Shown: positions 1 to 10,008 of the stretch, piece by piece
Layout of the letters: each line of letters opens with the position of its first letter
Position numbering within the stretch: position 1 is the first letter of the stretch
Assembly (NCBI GenBank): GCA_008107755.1
Contig: VIRH01000089.1
Span: 1 to 64,000 of the forward strand
Length of the DNA: 64,000 nucleotides
Reading direction: 5' to 3'
Source of the DNA: Rhodobacterales bacterium
GTDB lineage: Bacteria; Pseudomonadota; Alphaproteobacteria; Rhizobiales; Stappiaceae
Translations under genes and position numbers: made by a program
The notes under the pieces: model-generated
Told to the model about the DNA's origin: nothing
Seen by the model: the letters and a program-made list of their open reading frames with translations, nothing else
Databases searched by the model: none

Positions 1-3000
1 TGTTGGTCCGATAGACCGTCGTGCTGAGAGAACCAGCTCCGACAAAACTCTCCTGCGAATAGGCCCCACGATCCCAGCCGCCCGTGCTGCCACCCGTTTT
101 CTCAATCGCATTCGTTGCAAAATCGCGAACAAGGATCGGCTCTGCGTTCAACGCTTCACTTGTTGTGAAGCTAAACAGTTCAACAGGGACGGACGCACCA
201 GCAAACCGTACCCACTTGCCGTTTTCTGCGTCACCCCAGGAAATCTGCGTGACGGTTCCCTTCTCGGGGTCTTCGTAGGTCCGGATCTCGAGCTGATTTT
301 GCTGAATGTCTACAAATTTCAGGGTATCGCGACCACCGATGGCCTCGTCCGGATCTTCAACGATCCAGAGGTAAGACGTCTCGGGGGTGATCACGTAAAC
401 GTCATCGCCCGCACCACCGTCCGCGGTCTGTGTCTCGCCTTCGACACCGACGCCAGCCTCCAGGTGATCATTACCTGCCCCACCGGTCAGCGTGTCGGAG
501 CCCCCTCCGCCGGTGAGGTTGTCGTCCCCGTCACCGCCGATCAGAGTGTCGCTGCCGCCGCCGCCTTTCAGGACATCATTGCCCGCACCGCCGTCCAGCA
601 CGTAATCGATACTGTCCAGATCTCCGGTCACGCGGTCGTTGAGTTCGGCCCCTTCAAAGGCTTCAAATCCGAGCGAGGAGAGTGTGTCCGTCACGAAACC
701 GGAGCCCGCATCAACCACAAGCTTGTCGGTTCCATCGCCACCAACATCCCGCGCCCCGGAAGACGTCCAGAACTGGTCTCCAAGACCATAATGAACTTCA
801 TCATCTCCGGCTCCGGCCGACAAGAAGTCCCTGCCACCGGTGCCAAGAAGGACTTCACTAGCGTCAGTGCCGTTGACAAGCGCCCCGCCACTTTCCTTGA
901 TCAGCTTGACATCATCGAAACAGACAGCCGCGCCGCCGCCGCTACGGCCGTACTGAATCATGACCTGGATCGTTTTGCCGATCAGTTGCGGAAAGGCGTC
1001 GGCATCAAAGGACACACCTACGCGCGTAGAGGTGTTGCGCTCCCCAGGCTGGAAAATCTCATCCGCCACGGTGACGCCACCGACTATTACTCTCAAGCGG
1101 AGCGGTGCCGGTCCATCATCGATGCGAACCACGTGTTCCGCCGAGAACGTATAAGTCGCCCCGGCCTCGACGGCATGCGGCGTATTCTGACGGATGTAAC
1201 GACTGCTGTGATTTACGAAGCCGATATTTTCGCCGTCCGGGACTTCCGACAGAGAACCAGCACCCGGATCAAACACACCGTTGCCGTCGGACGAGTTACT
1301 CCAGCCTGCGAAATTGTTATATAAGACTTGGCCATTGCCCAGGTTCAGCGCTTCGAAACTACTGTTGACGATGGAAAGGTATTCCAGATCTTGCTGAGCG
1401 CACTGGATCTCCAATTTCCCGTCTTCTCGTTCTGAAATGGAGCTTATCGTCGTGCCGTCCGCGAACTCAAACCGGTCGACATATTGACCGTTGTCGTTGA
1501 GCCAGATTTCACCTGAGGCGGATCCATCACTCCATTTGAAGACATTGGCATTCGGCTCTTCTGAAGGGTTTTCTCCTCCCAGGGAGTAGTCGTACTGTGA
1601 GAGTTTAAGGTCACTGAGGTTGAGATCCTTAAACGAAACAGTATCGTGACCGCCTCCCGCAAGTTCGGTAATGCTTACGCGACCCTGTTCGCGAGCAACG
1701 ATATAGAAGTCGTCGCCTCCCGCGCCTGTCATGTACTGCCAACCACCATCTCCCACGCCGGCGTCCAGGATGTCATGGCCAAGACCGCCAAGCAGTTCGT
1801 CGTTGCCGCTACCTCCTCGAAGAGTGTCATCCCCCGCCTGACCTTCCAGCGTGTCGTTGCCATCACCGCCGACAAGTAGGTCGTGACCCGTCCCGCCTTT
1901 CAGAAGGTCATCACCGTCAAGGCCGGCCAGCCATTCGTTCGCGCTGCCGCCAGTAAGGGAATGGGTGCCCGATTCGTCTTCTTTGACGGCGGTCAAATGC
2001 CCTATCCAGAAGCTGTCCCCGTTTTCAAAGGCGAGGCGCTCGATGCGGTAGGCAGAATTGGAAAACCAGTTGGTAAATGTGAGGGAGCCGGTGAGTGGGG
2101 CCAGTCCGCCGGCGGCGGCAGCCGCCGCGTCAGAAGCGCTTTCAGGGTGGAAATCGATTTTCAGGCTGTTACCGCTTCGGCTGAGCTTCAGGTCTTCGGC
2201 CGTTATTCCGCGCCCGAATACCAGCGTGTCGCCGTATGCGCCGTTGCCGGTGTCCAGTATCGTGTCGGCGCCGTCGCCGCGTTCATAGAAATAGATGTCG
2301 TCGCCGGCGCCGCCTTCCAGGCGATCGTCGCCCGTTCCGCCGTGAAGTGAATCGTCTCCCGTATTGCCTTTGAGCCTGTCGTTTCCGGCGCCGCCGACGA
2401 GAGAGGTCGTCTCCACGGCTCCCGTCAGCGTGTCGTCACCGTCCCGGCCGAAGATCGCGGTATATCCGGTTCCGTTGAGGGCCTCGCCGGTGTCGCCGCC
2501 AATCAGCACCTTGGCTTCACTGGCCTCGACCTCGACCGGCCCTTCCAGGTACGAGACTTTAAGCTCCTCTTCCTGTTCGACCGGCAGGAGAAAGGCATCG
2601 TTGTTGTTGGTTTCGGTGAAGCCGTTCCCGACAACCAGATGTTCGGGGGATTCGGAAATTTGAGCAGTCAGTTCCGCCCGCGTTCTGGCCCCGTCGGACA
2701 ATTCCGTCAGGTGCTCTTCCAGTTCATTTAGAGAAGGCTCACGGCCCAGGGAGTTGTTGTAGAGACGCGTGATGAAGCCGGCATCGCTGAGCGTGCCGTA
2801 TCTCTGCGTGTACTCCGTGGAGGTCAACAGGTCTTCTGCCAGGGCCGAAAGGTCCAGCTGAGCATGGGCCGCATGCCGAACCAGCGTTTCGACCTCCGAA
2901 AGATCCATCTCGCGGTCGAACACGCTGTCATAAATCCGGGCGGCTTCGGCCAGAAGGCGTGCTTTTGATGCCTGATCGAACCGCTGGACAGAAACGGTCG

Positions 3001-6000
3001 TCGCCCCGGCGACGGTTTCGCTCATCTTCCAGGTTTCGATGCCCTGGCCATCGACCTCATGCGCAACGACAATATGAGCCTCCGACGAGGTCGCCGCAAC
3101 GCCGTTGTCCCAGGAGTAGGTCCCATTGCCTACAGGAGACCTGGTGATCGTCTGCTCAACCCCGTTCCTGGCAATCGTTGTCCGCAGTCCGTCAGAGGAC
3201 GTCGTCGTTACCGAACTGTTGCCCGCGCCCCCATCTCCGTAGGCGGTCTCCGTCAGGGTCACCTGCCCGTCGGCGCGCGTCTGCTCGGTCGTTTTCCTGT
3301 CTATGGTTCCGTCGCCATCGAAATCGAAGGTCCGGGTGACAGTCCGCCCGTCCGCGCTGGTCGCTTCCTCGAAGGTGGACCGCAGGCTTCCGTTGGAATA
3401 CCGGTCGGTGCTGGTTGTCGTGGTGCTTCCGTCGGCGTTCAAAACGGTGACGGTTTCCTCGGTGGAATCGACTTCCCCGTCCCCGTCCGAGTCCACCGTG
3501 GTCTTCGAGACCAGACCGTTTGCGGAGGCCGTCGTGGTGCTGGCGAATTCCAGCTGCCCGGTTGCGTTACGCTCCTCGAAGCGGCTGACTTCGTTGCCGG
3601 CCGCGTCAAAAGTCACGGTCGTCGTGCGCGTGATGTCCGCAGTTCCATCGCCATCGATGTCGAAGGAATAGCTTTCGGACTGACCGTTCGCGGACGCCGT
3701 GCTTGTAACGGCAGACTCGGCCGAGCCATCGTCTGCAAAGTCGGTGTATGTCGTTGTCTGGTTGCCGCTCAGATCGATTTGAGTGACCGTTTCGATGTCG
3801 GCGACACCGTCGCCGTCGCTGTCGAGCGTCGAGGTCCGTGTCCGTTCGTCGGCGCTGACCACGGTCGTGGCGCTGCGCAGTGGCGTCGAACCCGCGCCGT
3901 AGAGATTTACCGTTTCGGTGCTTCCCCCCGACGCGCCGAGTTGCAGGCCGGTCTCCCGGTCGGCCACGCCGTCACCGTCCAGATCCGTCGCTTCGCTCAC
4001 CTGCAGGCCGTTGCCGTTGGTCTCGCGCACCAACGATCCGATCAGGCTCCCGTCAGTCCCGGTTGTCGAGAAGGTCTCGAGCGTCGAGCCGTCTGCGGCA
4101 AAGGCGGTCGTGGACGTCGTTTCGGTGTCGTCAATGCCGTCGCCGTCAAGGTCGAACGATACGGTGCTTGCCAGTCCGTCGTCGGAAGTCTCGTAACGCT
4201 CGCTCGCAACGATTGCGCCCTGGGCGTCCCGGTGCGTGACCGTCCTGACGCGGCTGCCGCTTGCTGCAAGCGTCGTGACGTCGGACCAAGACCGGTCGGC
4301 AGTACCGTCACCGTCCAGATCGAAAGAGCCGGTCCTTACAAGTCCCGTCCCGCTTTCAGTGAGAACGGATTGCGAGAGCAGTCCGCCGTCCGCCGAGAAA
4401 GTAGAGGATGTTGTTGTCGTGGTGCCGTCGTCGCCGCGACTGCTCGTCAGCGCCTGGTCAATCTGACCATCGCCGTCCAGGTCGGTCTGCCTTTCCGTGG
4501 TCCGGCCATCGCCGCTTTCCGTGCGAACGTTCGTTTCCAGAACCGAACCATCGGCGCTCACAACCGTCGTCGTGGTCGTGCCGGAACCGTCCGCAGCGAT
4601 GACGGTCTGTTCAGATGTTGTCGTGTCCGCGACGCCGTCACCGTCGACGTCCTGCGCACTGGTTGAAGACAGGCCGTCAGCGGATGTCGTCGAAACACTG
4701 CGGCTTTGAAGTGTCCCATCCGCGCCTTTCAGGTCAGACGTGCTGGTGGTCGAACCGTCAGCATTCAGAACATGGCTTGTCTCGACCGTGATCTCGTAGC
4801 TGCCGTCGCCTTCCCGGTCCTCTTGGGAAATCTCGTTCAAGCCATTGGCAGAGGCTTCGGTTCTGGACCGGCTCTGGAGACTGCCGTCTTCGTTGAAATG
4901 CTCGGTCAGCGTTTCCGCCGTTCCGTCATCGGCAATGCTCTTGGATACGCACGAATCGACTATGCCGTCGCCGTCGGCGTCGAATTCAGTCACCACGGAA
5001 CGGCCGTTGCCTGACCGGGTTTCGGTCGACGCCGTACGAAGGTCGCCTGCGCCGTCCCGCAGTTCGCTGACAGTGATCGTCGAACCATCCGCTTCGAGAG
5101 ATTTGGTCGTTGTCTCGATCAGATCATAGGCACCGTCCCCGTCCGCATCGTTCCGGCTGACGACAACGAGAGTATCGTCGCTGACTTCCGTTCGGGAACG
5201 GCTCAGGAGATCCCCGTTTTCCGCATGTGTTTCCACGGTCGTGGCCGTGCTGCCGTCAGCCTCGAGGATCGTCGTTTCCGTGGTAACGCGTTCCTCGGTG
5301 CCGTCGCCATCCAGGTCCGTGCCGGAAACCGTCACCAGCCCGTCGTCGCTGACCGTGACCGAAGCGGTACTGCGCAGGGAAAGGTCGCCATTCAGGGTGT
5401 TCTGAACCGTCGTCTGGCTGCCGTCGGCATTCAGCATCGTCGTGCTGCTGACCGTGACATCGGCAACAAGATCCCCGTCGAGATCGCTTGCAGCGGAGGA
5501 GACCAGTTCGTTCGCACTCGTGGTGCTGACGGTCTGCCCGAGAACGGTGCCGTCGGTGGCGTACGTCGTTTCGGTCAAGGTGACAGAGCCGTCCGTCCCT
5601 TTCGACCGGACAGAGATAACGTCGGCAACGCCATCGCCGTCGATGTCGTTCGTCGCCGTTTGGCTGAGGCGGTCCGTGGTTTCTTCCACCACCGTACGCG
5701 CAAGGAGCGTCGTTCCGTCGCCGGCATAGTTTGATGTCGTCCGGGTGGTGCCGCCGTCGGATTCAAGCACCAGGCTCTCAACGGTCATTTGATCGACCTG
5801 GCCATCCCCGTCGACATCGGTGGTGGTCGTGGTGATCAGGCCGTCCGCGCTGGTCAGCACGCTCGAGACCGTCCGCAGCGAGGCATCCTGATTGCGCGCC
5901 GTGACTGCCCTGGAAGATGTCCCGTCGGCATTGGCAACGGTCATATCGGTGATGGAAACATCCGTGTCGCCATCGCCATCGGCATCGGTCTGCGTAACCT

Positions 6001-9000
6001 TCTCAAGTCCGTTAGCACTCGCGGTGGATGTCACCACAGCGTTGACGGAACCATCCGCATTGCGCGACCAGCTCGTCGCCGTTCTCTCCAGGGTCGTGTC
6101 ATCGACCACAACGGAAGATACCAGCTCGCTCGCCTCGAAACTCCCGTTCTGATTCAGATCGGCCCAGACCTCACGGCTCACCTTGTCGGCGCCGAGCGTC
6201 TCCAGGCTCATGGAGCGCACCGAGCCGTCGCCGTTTGTCACGGTCGTCGTGGTCTCCCGGCTGTCATCGGTATTGACCACAGTAGCGGAAACGGTGGTCT
6301 GGTCGACGTCTCCATCGCCGTCCTGATCCACCTGGCTCGTCTGCGTCAGCGCGTCGCCCGACTGCAGCGTCGTGTTCGCGCTGCGCAGGCTGCCGTCACC
6401 ATTGCGGATTTCCAGAACGGATGTCGTCTGGCCATCCGCTGCCACGGTGATGGCGTGTTCCTCGCGCAGATCCGTATCGCCGTCGCCGTCCAGATCGCGC
6501 AAGATGGTTTTCGTTCGCCCATCTGCGCTGACATCTTCGCTCACATGAGAGCGAAGCGAGGCATCCCGATTGGTAACAGAGATCGTCTCCGTGCGGCTGC
6601 CGTCCGCGGCGACGGTAACACTGTGACTCTCCACCGTGTCGGCGAGGCCGTCGCCGTCACGGTCCATGCTGTCGATACGGGTGAGGCCGTCCTCCGAGAC
6701 GGTTTCGCTGCTGCTCGTGATGACCGAGCCATCCTGAGCCAGATTGCTGACGACTATGGACATGCTTCCGTCAGCCTGCTCGACGCGGACCTCCCGCTGA
6801 TCGAACCAGCCGCCTCCCGAAGAATCCCGCTCGATGGTTTCCGTCTTTCCGTCGGCACTCCTGGTGGTCACGGTCCGGCTGTCGAGCACGGCAGTTGCCG
6901 CGTCGCTTCCGGAGAAATTGCTCTCGGTCTCCGTCCGGGTCCCGTCCGGATTTTCTACGGTGACGATGGTCTGGATCCGGTCGACAACACCGTCACCATT
7001 GTCGTCATAGCGGTTGGTAACGGAAAGGCCGTCCACCGAAGTGACGGAATGAATGACATAGGCGATCGCCCCGTCCTGGGCGTAGGCGGTGATCACTGCC
7101 GTCCGGTTGCCAGCGGCATCAAGGCTTTCCACCTGCTCGACACGGTGGCCTTCGCTTTCGCTGAACAGCAGCAGGTCGCCAACTGTGCCCGTCGATCCGT
7201 CCGACCGCTTGAACGTCGTCTTTCCGGTGATCACCGAACCGTCGCTGAGCTCGATTTTGGTGGCATCCGCCGTCAGATCGATTTCGGTGATGCCGAGTTC
7301 CGCAAGGGTCCTGGCGGTGGTGGATCCATCCGCGTTCGTGACCAAGACCTTGAACTTTGCAAAGTCCGCGTCGGAAGCGTTCAGGACACCGTCGCTGTTG
7401 CTGTCGAAAACAGAAGCGAGGGCCTCGAGATCGCTTGTCGACGTCGGGTCCCATTCGGTGAAGACGAACTGGCGCTTCTCCGTGATGGCATCTCGTCCAT
7501 CCGGATCGTAGAACAGGATGCCGTCGCCAGCGCCTGCCCAGGCCGTCCGGCGCAGGAAACCGTCGCCACCGGTGTCCATGAAAATCGTCGATTGGTCGAG
7601 CTCCGTGACCTCGATGCCGTCGCCGTCCAGATCTAAGAGAACGGGTTTTCCACCTGGTGAGCCAGAGGCTCCTGGATCAGTTTCGCCTCGTGAAGGCGTA
7701 TTGTATTTGCCTTCGCTTTCCGCACGATTGAATTCCCGCGCGCTGACTTCGCCGTCGTTATTGTAGTCGCCTCGCCCGCCCATTCCCTCGCCGGTTACCC
7801 GGGAGTTACTGGTATCGACCCGGTCACCCTGACTGTCCCGGCCGGAGTTTCTGTCGGAGCCAGAGGAGGCAGCTCGCTGCGCCTCGCGATACACTTTGCT
7901 TGATCGCGCATTGTAGTACGAGCTTCCGTCATCATAGACCCCAAGAGCCGCCAACTCGTGGCGAACCGCGCCCATGACGTTAGTATCGCTATGCCCTGAA
8001 ACAGCAGCCGCATATCCGGCAGATGAGGCCTTTCCGTCAGGCGTAGAAGCATAGTTTGAATCGAGGCTGCGCTGATGCTCAACGTATGCCTCTCCATCCA
8101 CGGACAGATGTCGCCCGCTGTCAAACTCTACGTAGGCAACTCCATCATGCTTGTCGACGCTATGATACTCAAACCCCTTCAGGTCGTTGTAGGAATCGTT
8201 GTGAACCCGCACCCCACCGGCAACATAGGTATGAAAATCCTCGACCTCGAAGTTGTAGGTCTTCCAACCCTTCTTGTGGATTGGTGCTAGCGCATGATTG
8301 CCGTTATCCGGGTAAGCATACCCTTCGGCTTGTTCAAACAGATGTGCACTCTCAGCATTATAGGCGATACGTTCAGAGGCGACTGTCGCCTCGGTGCCAT
8401 CGGCAAGAACTATCTTTCCCTCGCCCCCCTCTAAAAGCCTCTCAATTTCCCTAAACTGCCCGTCTTGAGTCAGGAACTGATGGCCAGGCGTCGTTACCAG
8501 AGTTTTTTGCTCGCCGTTTTCGCTCCAAGCCAAACGTATCCAAATGTCGGTAATGTTTTGAAATGTTCTAGTCACTTTTTTCGGGACAAGTGAGCCTCGT
8601 CCATTTGCGACCAATGGGTCAAAAGCGAGAACTACATCCCCGACACACACGTCAGCTATTCTGAGAACTTCACCTGTTGGACCAAGTATCTCAGTATCGG
8701 CTGAAAAGCACTTTTGTCGAGTAAATGTATCGTTCTCGTGGATAAGAACATCTAACTCAATTATACCTTTCGCACTCAAGGTTGTTTCAAATGTCTTTTT
8801 CTGATACTGTCCTGGTACCCCAGTAGGGATATACTGAGTTATTAAATAGATCTGCCCAAACTGGTCAACTTTACCAGTTCGCGTGGCGGTGTAATACATA
8901 CCATCATCGACGTTTTCGACTATCCGGTCTTCGAGATAGGGAAGTCGAATCGGAGGATTTTCCGCTCCTGTAATAAAGCCACCTTTGAAAGAGAAGTAGT

Positions 9001-9352
9001 CTTTCACGGTAAAGCCAGCACTCAACTCTCCTTCAAGGGGCTTGGCACTGAAACTCAGAAAGCCATAGGAGCCTGAAATTTTCTCCTCGTTCAAATTTAC
9101 GCTGGCTTTAGCCTTATCATAGGAACCAATGATGTCCCCGTTTTGGATATCCACGCCGCCCTTGAACTTTCCGAATTTACCGGTTGCTTCAAGTTTTGCG
9201 CCAGGCTTTCCCGACCATCCATGATAACTATCCCAAGAAGTTGTGTAGTTATATGGCCCAACGCCAACTGACAACTTTACTCCTGCCCAATCGTGAATTG
9301 GAGAGGTAGTAACATATTTCCTGTCTGCAGGTATTAATACATAATCAGTCAT
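1..9352 (-). CDS. Giant RTX-type calcium-binding protein with Hint domain (C-terminus outside window)
   Basis: One open frame runs from ATG 9352 (GAGG eight bases upstream) off the left edge. In order it shows: residues 1-214, a beta-rich N-terminus without recognised domain; 215-385, a Hint domain starting CFSADTEIL and ending in VHN; an EF-hand (DYNNDGEVSAREF) near residue 520; a block opening with LDLDGDGIEV; 23 repeats of about 56 residues (about 7030-3190); a DUF4214-like helical region (about 2960-2700); and two sets of GGxGxDxLxGG RTX repeats (about 2560-1500 and 900-400) separated by a beta-sandwich-like stretch. RTX proteins are normally exported by type I secretion through a C-terminal signal, which would lie outside the window. 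The first 1.3 kb is visibly richer in A+T than the rest, which suggests a composite gene. Toxin, adhesin or protease activity cannot be assigned. Confidence 0.88.
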   Translation of the reverse strand, partial: MTDYVLIPADRKYVTTSPIHDWAGVKLSVGVGPYNYTTSWDSYHGWSGKPGAKLEATGKFGKFKGGVDIQNGDIIGSYDKAKASVNLNEEKISGSYGFLSFSAKPLEGELSAGFTVKDYFSFKGGFITGAENPPIRLPYLEDRIVENVDDGMYYTATRTGKVDQFGQIYLITQYIPTGVPGQYQKKTFETTLSAKGIIELDVLIHENDTFTRQKCFSADTEILGPTGEVLRIADVCVGDVVLAFDPLVANGRGSLVPKKVTRTFQNITDIWIRLAWSENGEQKTLVTTPGHQFLTQDGQFREIERLLEGGEGKIVLADGTEATVASERIAYNAESAHLFEQAEGYAYPDNGNHALAPIHKKGWKTYNFEVEDFHTYVAGGVRVHNDSYNDLKGFEYHSVDKHDGVAYVEFDSGRHLSVDGEAYVEHQRSLDSNYASTPDGKASSAGYAAAVSGHSDTNVMGAVRHELAALGVYDDGSSYYNARSSKVYREAQRAASSGSDRNSGRDSQGDRVDTSNSRVTGEGMGGRGDYNNDGEVSAREFNRAESEGKYNTPSRGETDPGASGSPGGKPVLLDLDGDGIEVTELDQSTIFMDTGGDGFLRRTAWAGAGDGILFYDPDGRDAITEKRQFVFTEWDPTSTSDLEALASVFDSNSDGVLNASDADFAKFKVLVTNADGSTTARTLAELGITEIDLTADATKIELSDGSVITGKTTFKRSDGSTGTVGDLLLFSESEGHRVEQVESLDAAGNRTAVITAYAQDGAIAYVIHSVTSVDGLSVTNRYDDNGDGVVDRIQTIVTVENPDGTRTETESNFSGSDAATAVLDSRTVTTRSADGKTETIERDSSGGGWFDQREVRVEQADGSMSIVVSNLAQDGSVITSSSETVSEDGLTRIDSMDRDGDGLADTVESHSVTVAADGSRTETISVTNRDASLRSHVSEDVSADGRTKTILRDLDGDGDTDLREEHAITVAADGQTTSVLEIRNGDGSLRSANTTLQSGDALTQTSQVDQDGDGDVDQTTVSATVVNTDDSRETTTTVTNGDGSVRSMSLETLGADKVSREVWADLNQNGSFEASELVSSVVVDDTTLERTATSWSRNADGSVNAVVTSTASANGLEKVTQTDADGDGDTDVSITDMTVANADGTSSRAVTARNQDASLRTVSSVLTSADGLITTTTTDVDGDGQVDQMTVESLVLESDGGTTRTTSNYAGDGTTLLARTVVEETTDRLSQTATNDIDGDGVADVISVRSKGTDGSVTLTETTYATDGTVLGQTVSTTSANELVSSAASDLDGDLVADVTVSSTTMLNADGSQTTVQNTLNGDLSLRSTASVTVSDDGLVTVSGTDLDGDGTEERVTTETTILEADGSTATTVETHAENGDLLSRSRTEVSDDTLVVVSRNDADGDGAYDLIETTTKSLEADGSTITVSELRDGAGDLRTASTETRSGNGRSVVTEFDADGDGIVDSCVSKSIADDGTAETLTEHFNEDGSLQSRSRTEASANGLNEISQEDREGDGSYEITVETSHVLNADGSTTSTSDLKGADGTLQSRSVSTTSADGLSSTSAQDVDGDGVADTTTSEQTVIAADGSGTTTTTVVSADGSVLETNVRTESGDGRTTERQTDLDGDGQIDQALTSSRGDDGTTTTTSSTFSADGGLLSQSVLTESGTGLVRTGSFDLDGDGTADRSWSDVTTLAASGSRVRTVTHRDAQGAIVASERYETSDDGLASTVSFDLDGDGIDDTETTSTTAFAADGSTLETFSTTGTDGSLIGSLVRETNGNGLQVSEATDLDGDGVADRETGLQLGASGGSTETVNLYGAGSTPLRSATTVVSADERTRTSTLDSDGDGVADIETVTQIDLSGNQTTTYTDFADDGSAESAVTSTASANGQSESYSFDIDGDGTADITRTTTVTFDAAGNEVSRFEERNATGQLEFASTTTASANGLVSKTTVDSDGDGEVDSTEETVTVLNADGSTTTTSTDRYSNGSLRSTFEEATSADGRTVTRTFDFDGDGTIDRKTTEQTRADGQVTLTETAYGDGGAGNSSVTTTSSDGLRTTIARNGVEQTITRSPVGNGTYSWDNGVAATSSEAHIVVAHEVDGQGIETWKMSETVAGATTVSVQRFDQASKARLLAEAARIYDSVFDREMDLSEVETLVRHAAHAQLDLSALAEDLLTSTEYTQRYGTLSDAGFITRLYNNSLGREPSLNELEEHLTELSDGARTRAELTAQISESPEHLVVGNGFTETNNNDAFLLPVEQEEELKVSYLEGPVEVEASEAKVLIGGDTGEALNGTGYTAIFGRDGDDTLTGAVETTSLVGGAGNDRLKGNTGDDSLHGGTGDDRLEGGAGDDIYFYERGDGADTILDTGNGAYGDTLVFGRGITAEDLKLSRSGNSLKIDFHPESASDAAAAAAGGLAPLTGSLTFTNWFSNSAYRIERLAFENGDSFWIGHLTAVKEDESGTHSLTGGSANEWLAGLDGDDLLKGGTGHDLLVGGDGNDTLEGQAGDDTLRGGSGNDELLGGLGHDILDAGVGDGGWQYMTGAGGDDFYIVAREQGRVSITELAGGGHDTVSFKDLNLSDLKLSQYDYSLGGENPSEEPNANVFKWSDGSASGEIWLNDNGQYVDRFEFADGTTISSISEREDGKLEIQCAQQDLEYLSIVNSSFEALNLGNGQVLYNNFAGWSNSSDGNGVFDPGAGSLSEVPDGENIGFVNHSSRYIRQNTPHAVEAGATYTFSAEHVVRIDDGPAPLRLRVIVGGVTVADEIFQPGERNTSTRVGVSFDADAFPQLIGKTIQVMIQYGRSGGGAAVCFDDVKLIKESGGALVNGTDASEVLLGTGGRDFLSAGAGDDEVHYGLGDQFWTSSGARDVGGDGTDKLVVDAGSGFVTDTLSSLGFEAFEGAELNDRVTGDLDSIDYVLDGGAGNDVLKGGGGSDTLIGGDGDDNLTGGGGSDTLTGGAGNDHLEAGVGVEGETQTADGGAGDDVYVITPETSYLWIVEDPDEAIGGRDTLKFVDIQQNQLEIRTYEDPEKGTVTQISWGDAENGKWVRFAGASVPVELFSFTTSEALNAEPILVRDFATNAIEKTGGSTGGWDRGAYSQESFVGAGSLSTTVYRTN
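3190..7030 (-). repeat. 23 tandem repeats, period about 167 bp (about 56 aa), each with a DxDGDGxxD core
   Basis: Reading the minus strand, cores such as DQDGDGDVD, DVDGDGQVD, DIDGDGVAD and DLDGDGTAD recur every 165-168 bases. They lie near 7000, 6815 (degenerate), 6655, 6485, 6315, 6150, 5975, 5810, 5640, 5475, 5305, 5140, 4972, 4805, 4640, 4470, 4310, 4142, 3975, 3810, 3650, 3485 and 3315. Each core is followed by a Thr/Ser-rich strand and an ADGS-type turn. Copies have diverged, so this is an old array, not a recent amplification. Confidence 0.85.
8198..8710 (-). other. Hint (intein/hedgehog-like) domain within the giant RTX protein
   Basis: Residues 215-385 of the giant protein. The block opens with Cys215 (CFSADTEIL), has the central TTPGHQFL motif, and closes with YNFEVEDFHTYVAGG and His384-Asn385. 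These match the N-terminal nucleophile, block-B TxxH and C-terminal HN of Hint domains such as PT-HINT and bacterial intein-like domains. The residue after Asn385 is Asp, not Cys, Ser or Thr, so classical splicing is unlikely; autocleavage is the expected activity. Cleavage would separate the first 214 residues from the repeat/RTX part. Confidence 0.8.
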
Positions 9353-9367
9353 ATCAATATCCTCAGA

Positions 9368-9982
9368 CTATCTATTCTTTAAACATGAGGCCAGCTGTTC
9401 GGTAGTCGCGCCACACGCAATAATGCCCTCAAGCAAATGGTATTCATAATTCGGTTTATAAAAGCGATCTTGCTCTACAATTCCCGAAAAGAAGTCTCTA
9501 CGTGTCGTGCCGTAGAAAAAGAACACAGCATCAAGCATACAGCGCCACAGGCTTGTATTTTCATACCCATTAGAAATGATATTGCTAACTTCAATACGCC
9601 CATTCCATGCGCCCCGGGAAACTATAGGAAAGAATTCATTCTTTTTATTTACATCTAGAGAAAACCGGCAGTAATCTGTTACTTTCCCAGATACGTATTC
9701 GATAATAATCATATTTTGTTCGGCGCTTTGACCGTAACCTTCCAAAAAGCCAGCGTCTCCCCCAATTTTGCTCAGTGCATGGTAAGCTGGGGTATTAGTC
9801 GCATCACTAATCATTTTGCCGCTGAAGATCGGAAAGGAATTTTTGAACTGGAAGCGATCATTAGCTGATCGCAAGGCCAAATCGCCAGAGATCGCATCAA
9901 TAAATCTTCCATAATCGTTAGCGGATACTGCACTGCACTCAATACAGAAAAGAAATGCGATAAAAAGAAATCGTGTGTTCAT
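9368..9982 (-). CDS. Small secreted protein of unknown function, upstream of the giant RTX gene
   Basis: 204 residues from ATG 9982, with GGGGAG seven bases upstream. The first about 20 residues (MNTRFLFIAFLFCIECSAVSA) form a signal peptide, so the mature protein should be periplasmic or secreted. Four cysteines remain after the signal (in DYCRF, WRCML, IACGA and ASCLKN), which could form disulfides. No family is recognised. It ends 15 bases before the start of the giant RTX/Hint gene and shares its low-GC composition at this end, so the two are probably co-transcribed. An accessory, chaperone or immunity-like role is possible, but only position supports it. Confidence 0.7.
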   Translation of the reverse strand: MNTRFLFIAFLFCIECSAVSANDYGRFIDAISGDLALRSANDRFQFKNSFPIFSGKMISDATNTPAYHALSKIGGDAGFLEGYGQSAEQNMIIIEYVSGKVTDYCRFSLDVNKKNEFFPIVSRGAWNGRIEVSNIISNGYENTSLWRCMLDAVFFFYGTTRRDFFSGIVEQDRFYKPNYEYHLLEGIIACGATTEQLASCLKNR

Positions 9983-10008
9983 TCTTTAACTCCCCACTGG
10001 AGATGACT

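Noticed and set aside
299..7636. Many long plus-strand open frames opposite the RTX gene
   Set aside because: They mirror the repeat structure of the minus-strand gene, have no ribosome-binding sites and give low-complexity translations; the continuous minus-strand frame with RTX and Hint motifs explains the DNA.
3000..9352. A classical splicing intein
   Set aside because: The residue after the terminal His-Asn is Asp, not Cys, Ser or Thr, and the domain lacks a homing endonuclease; it fits a Hint/bacterial intein-like domain better.
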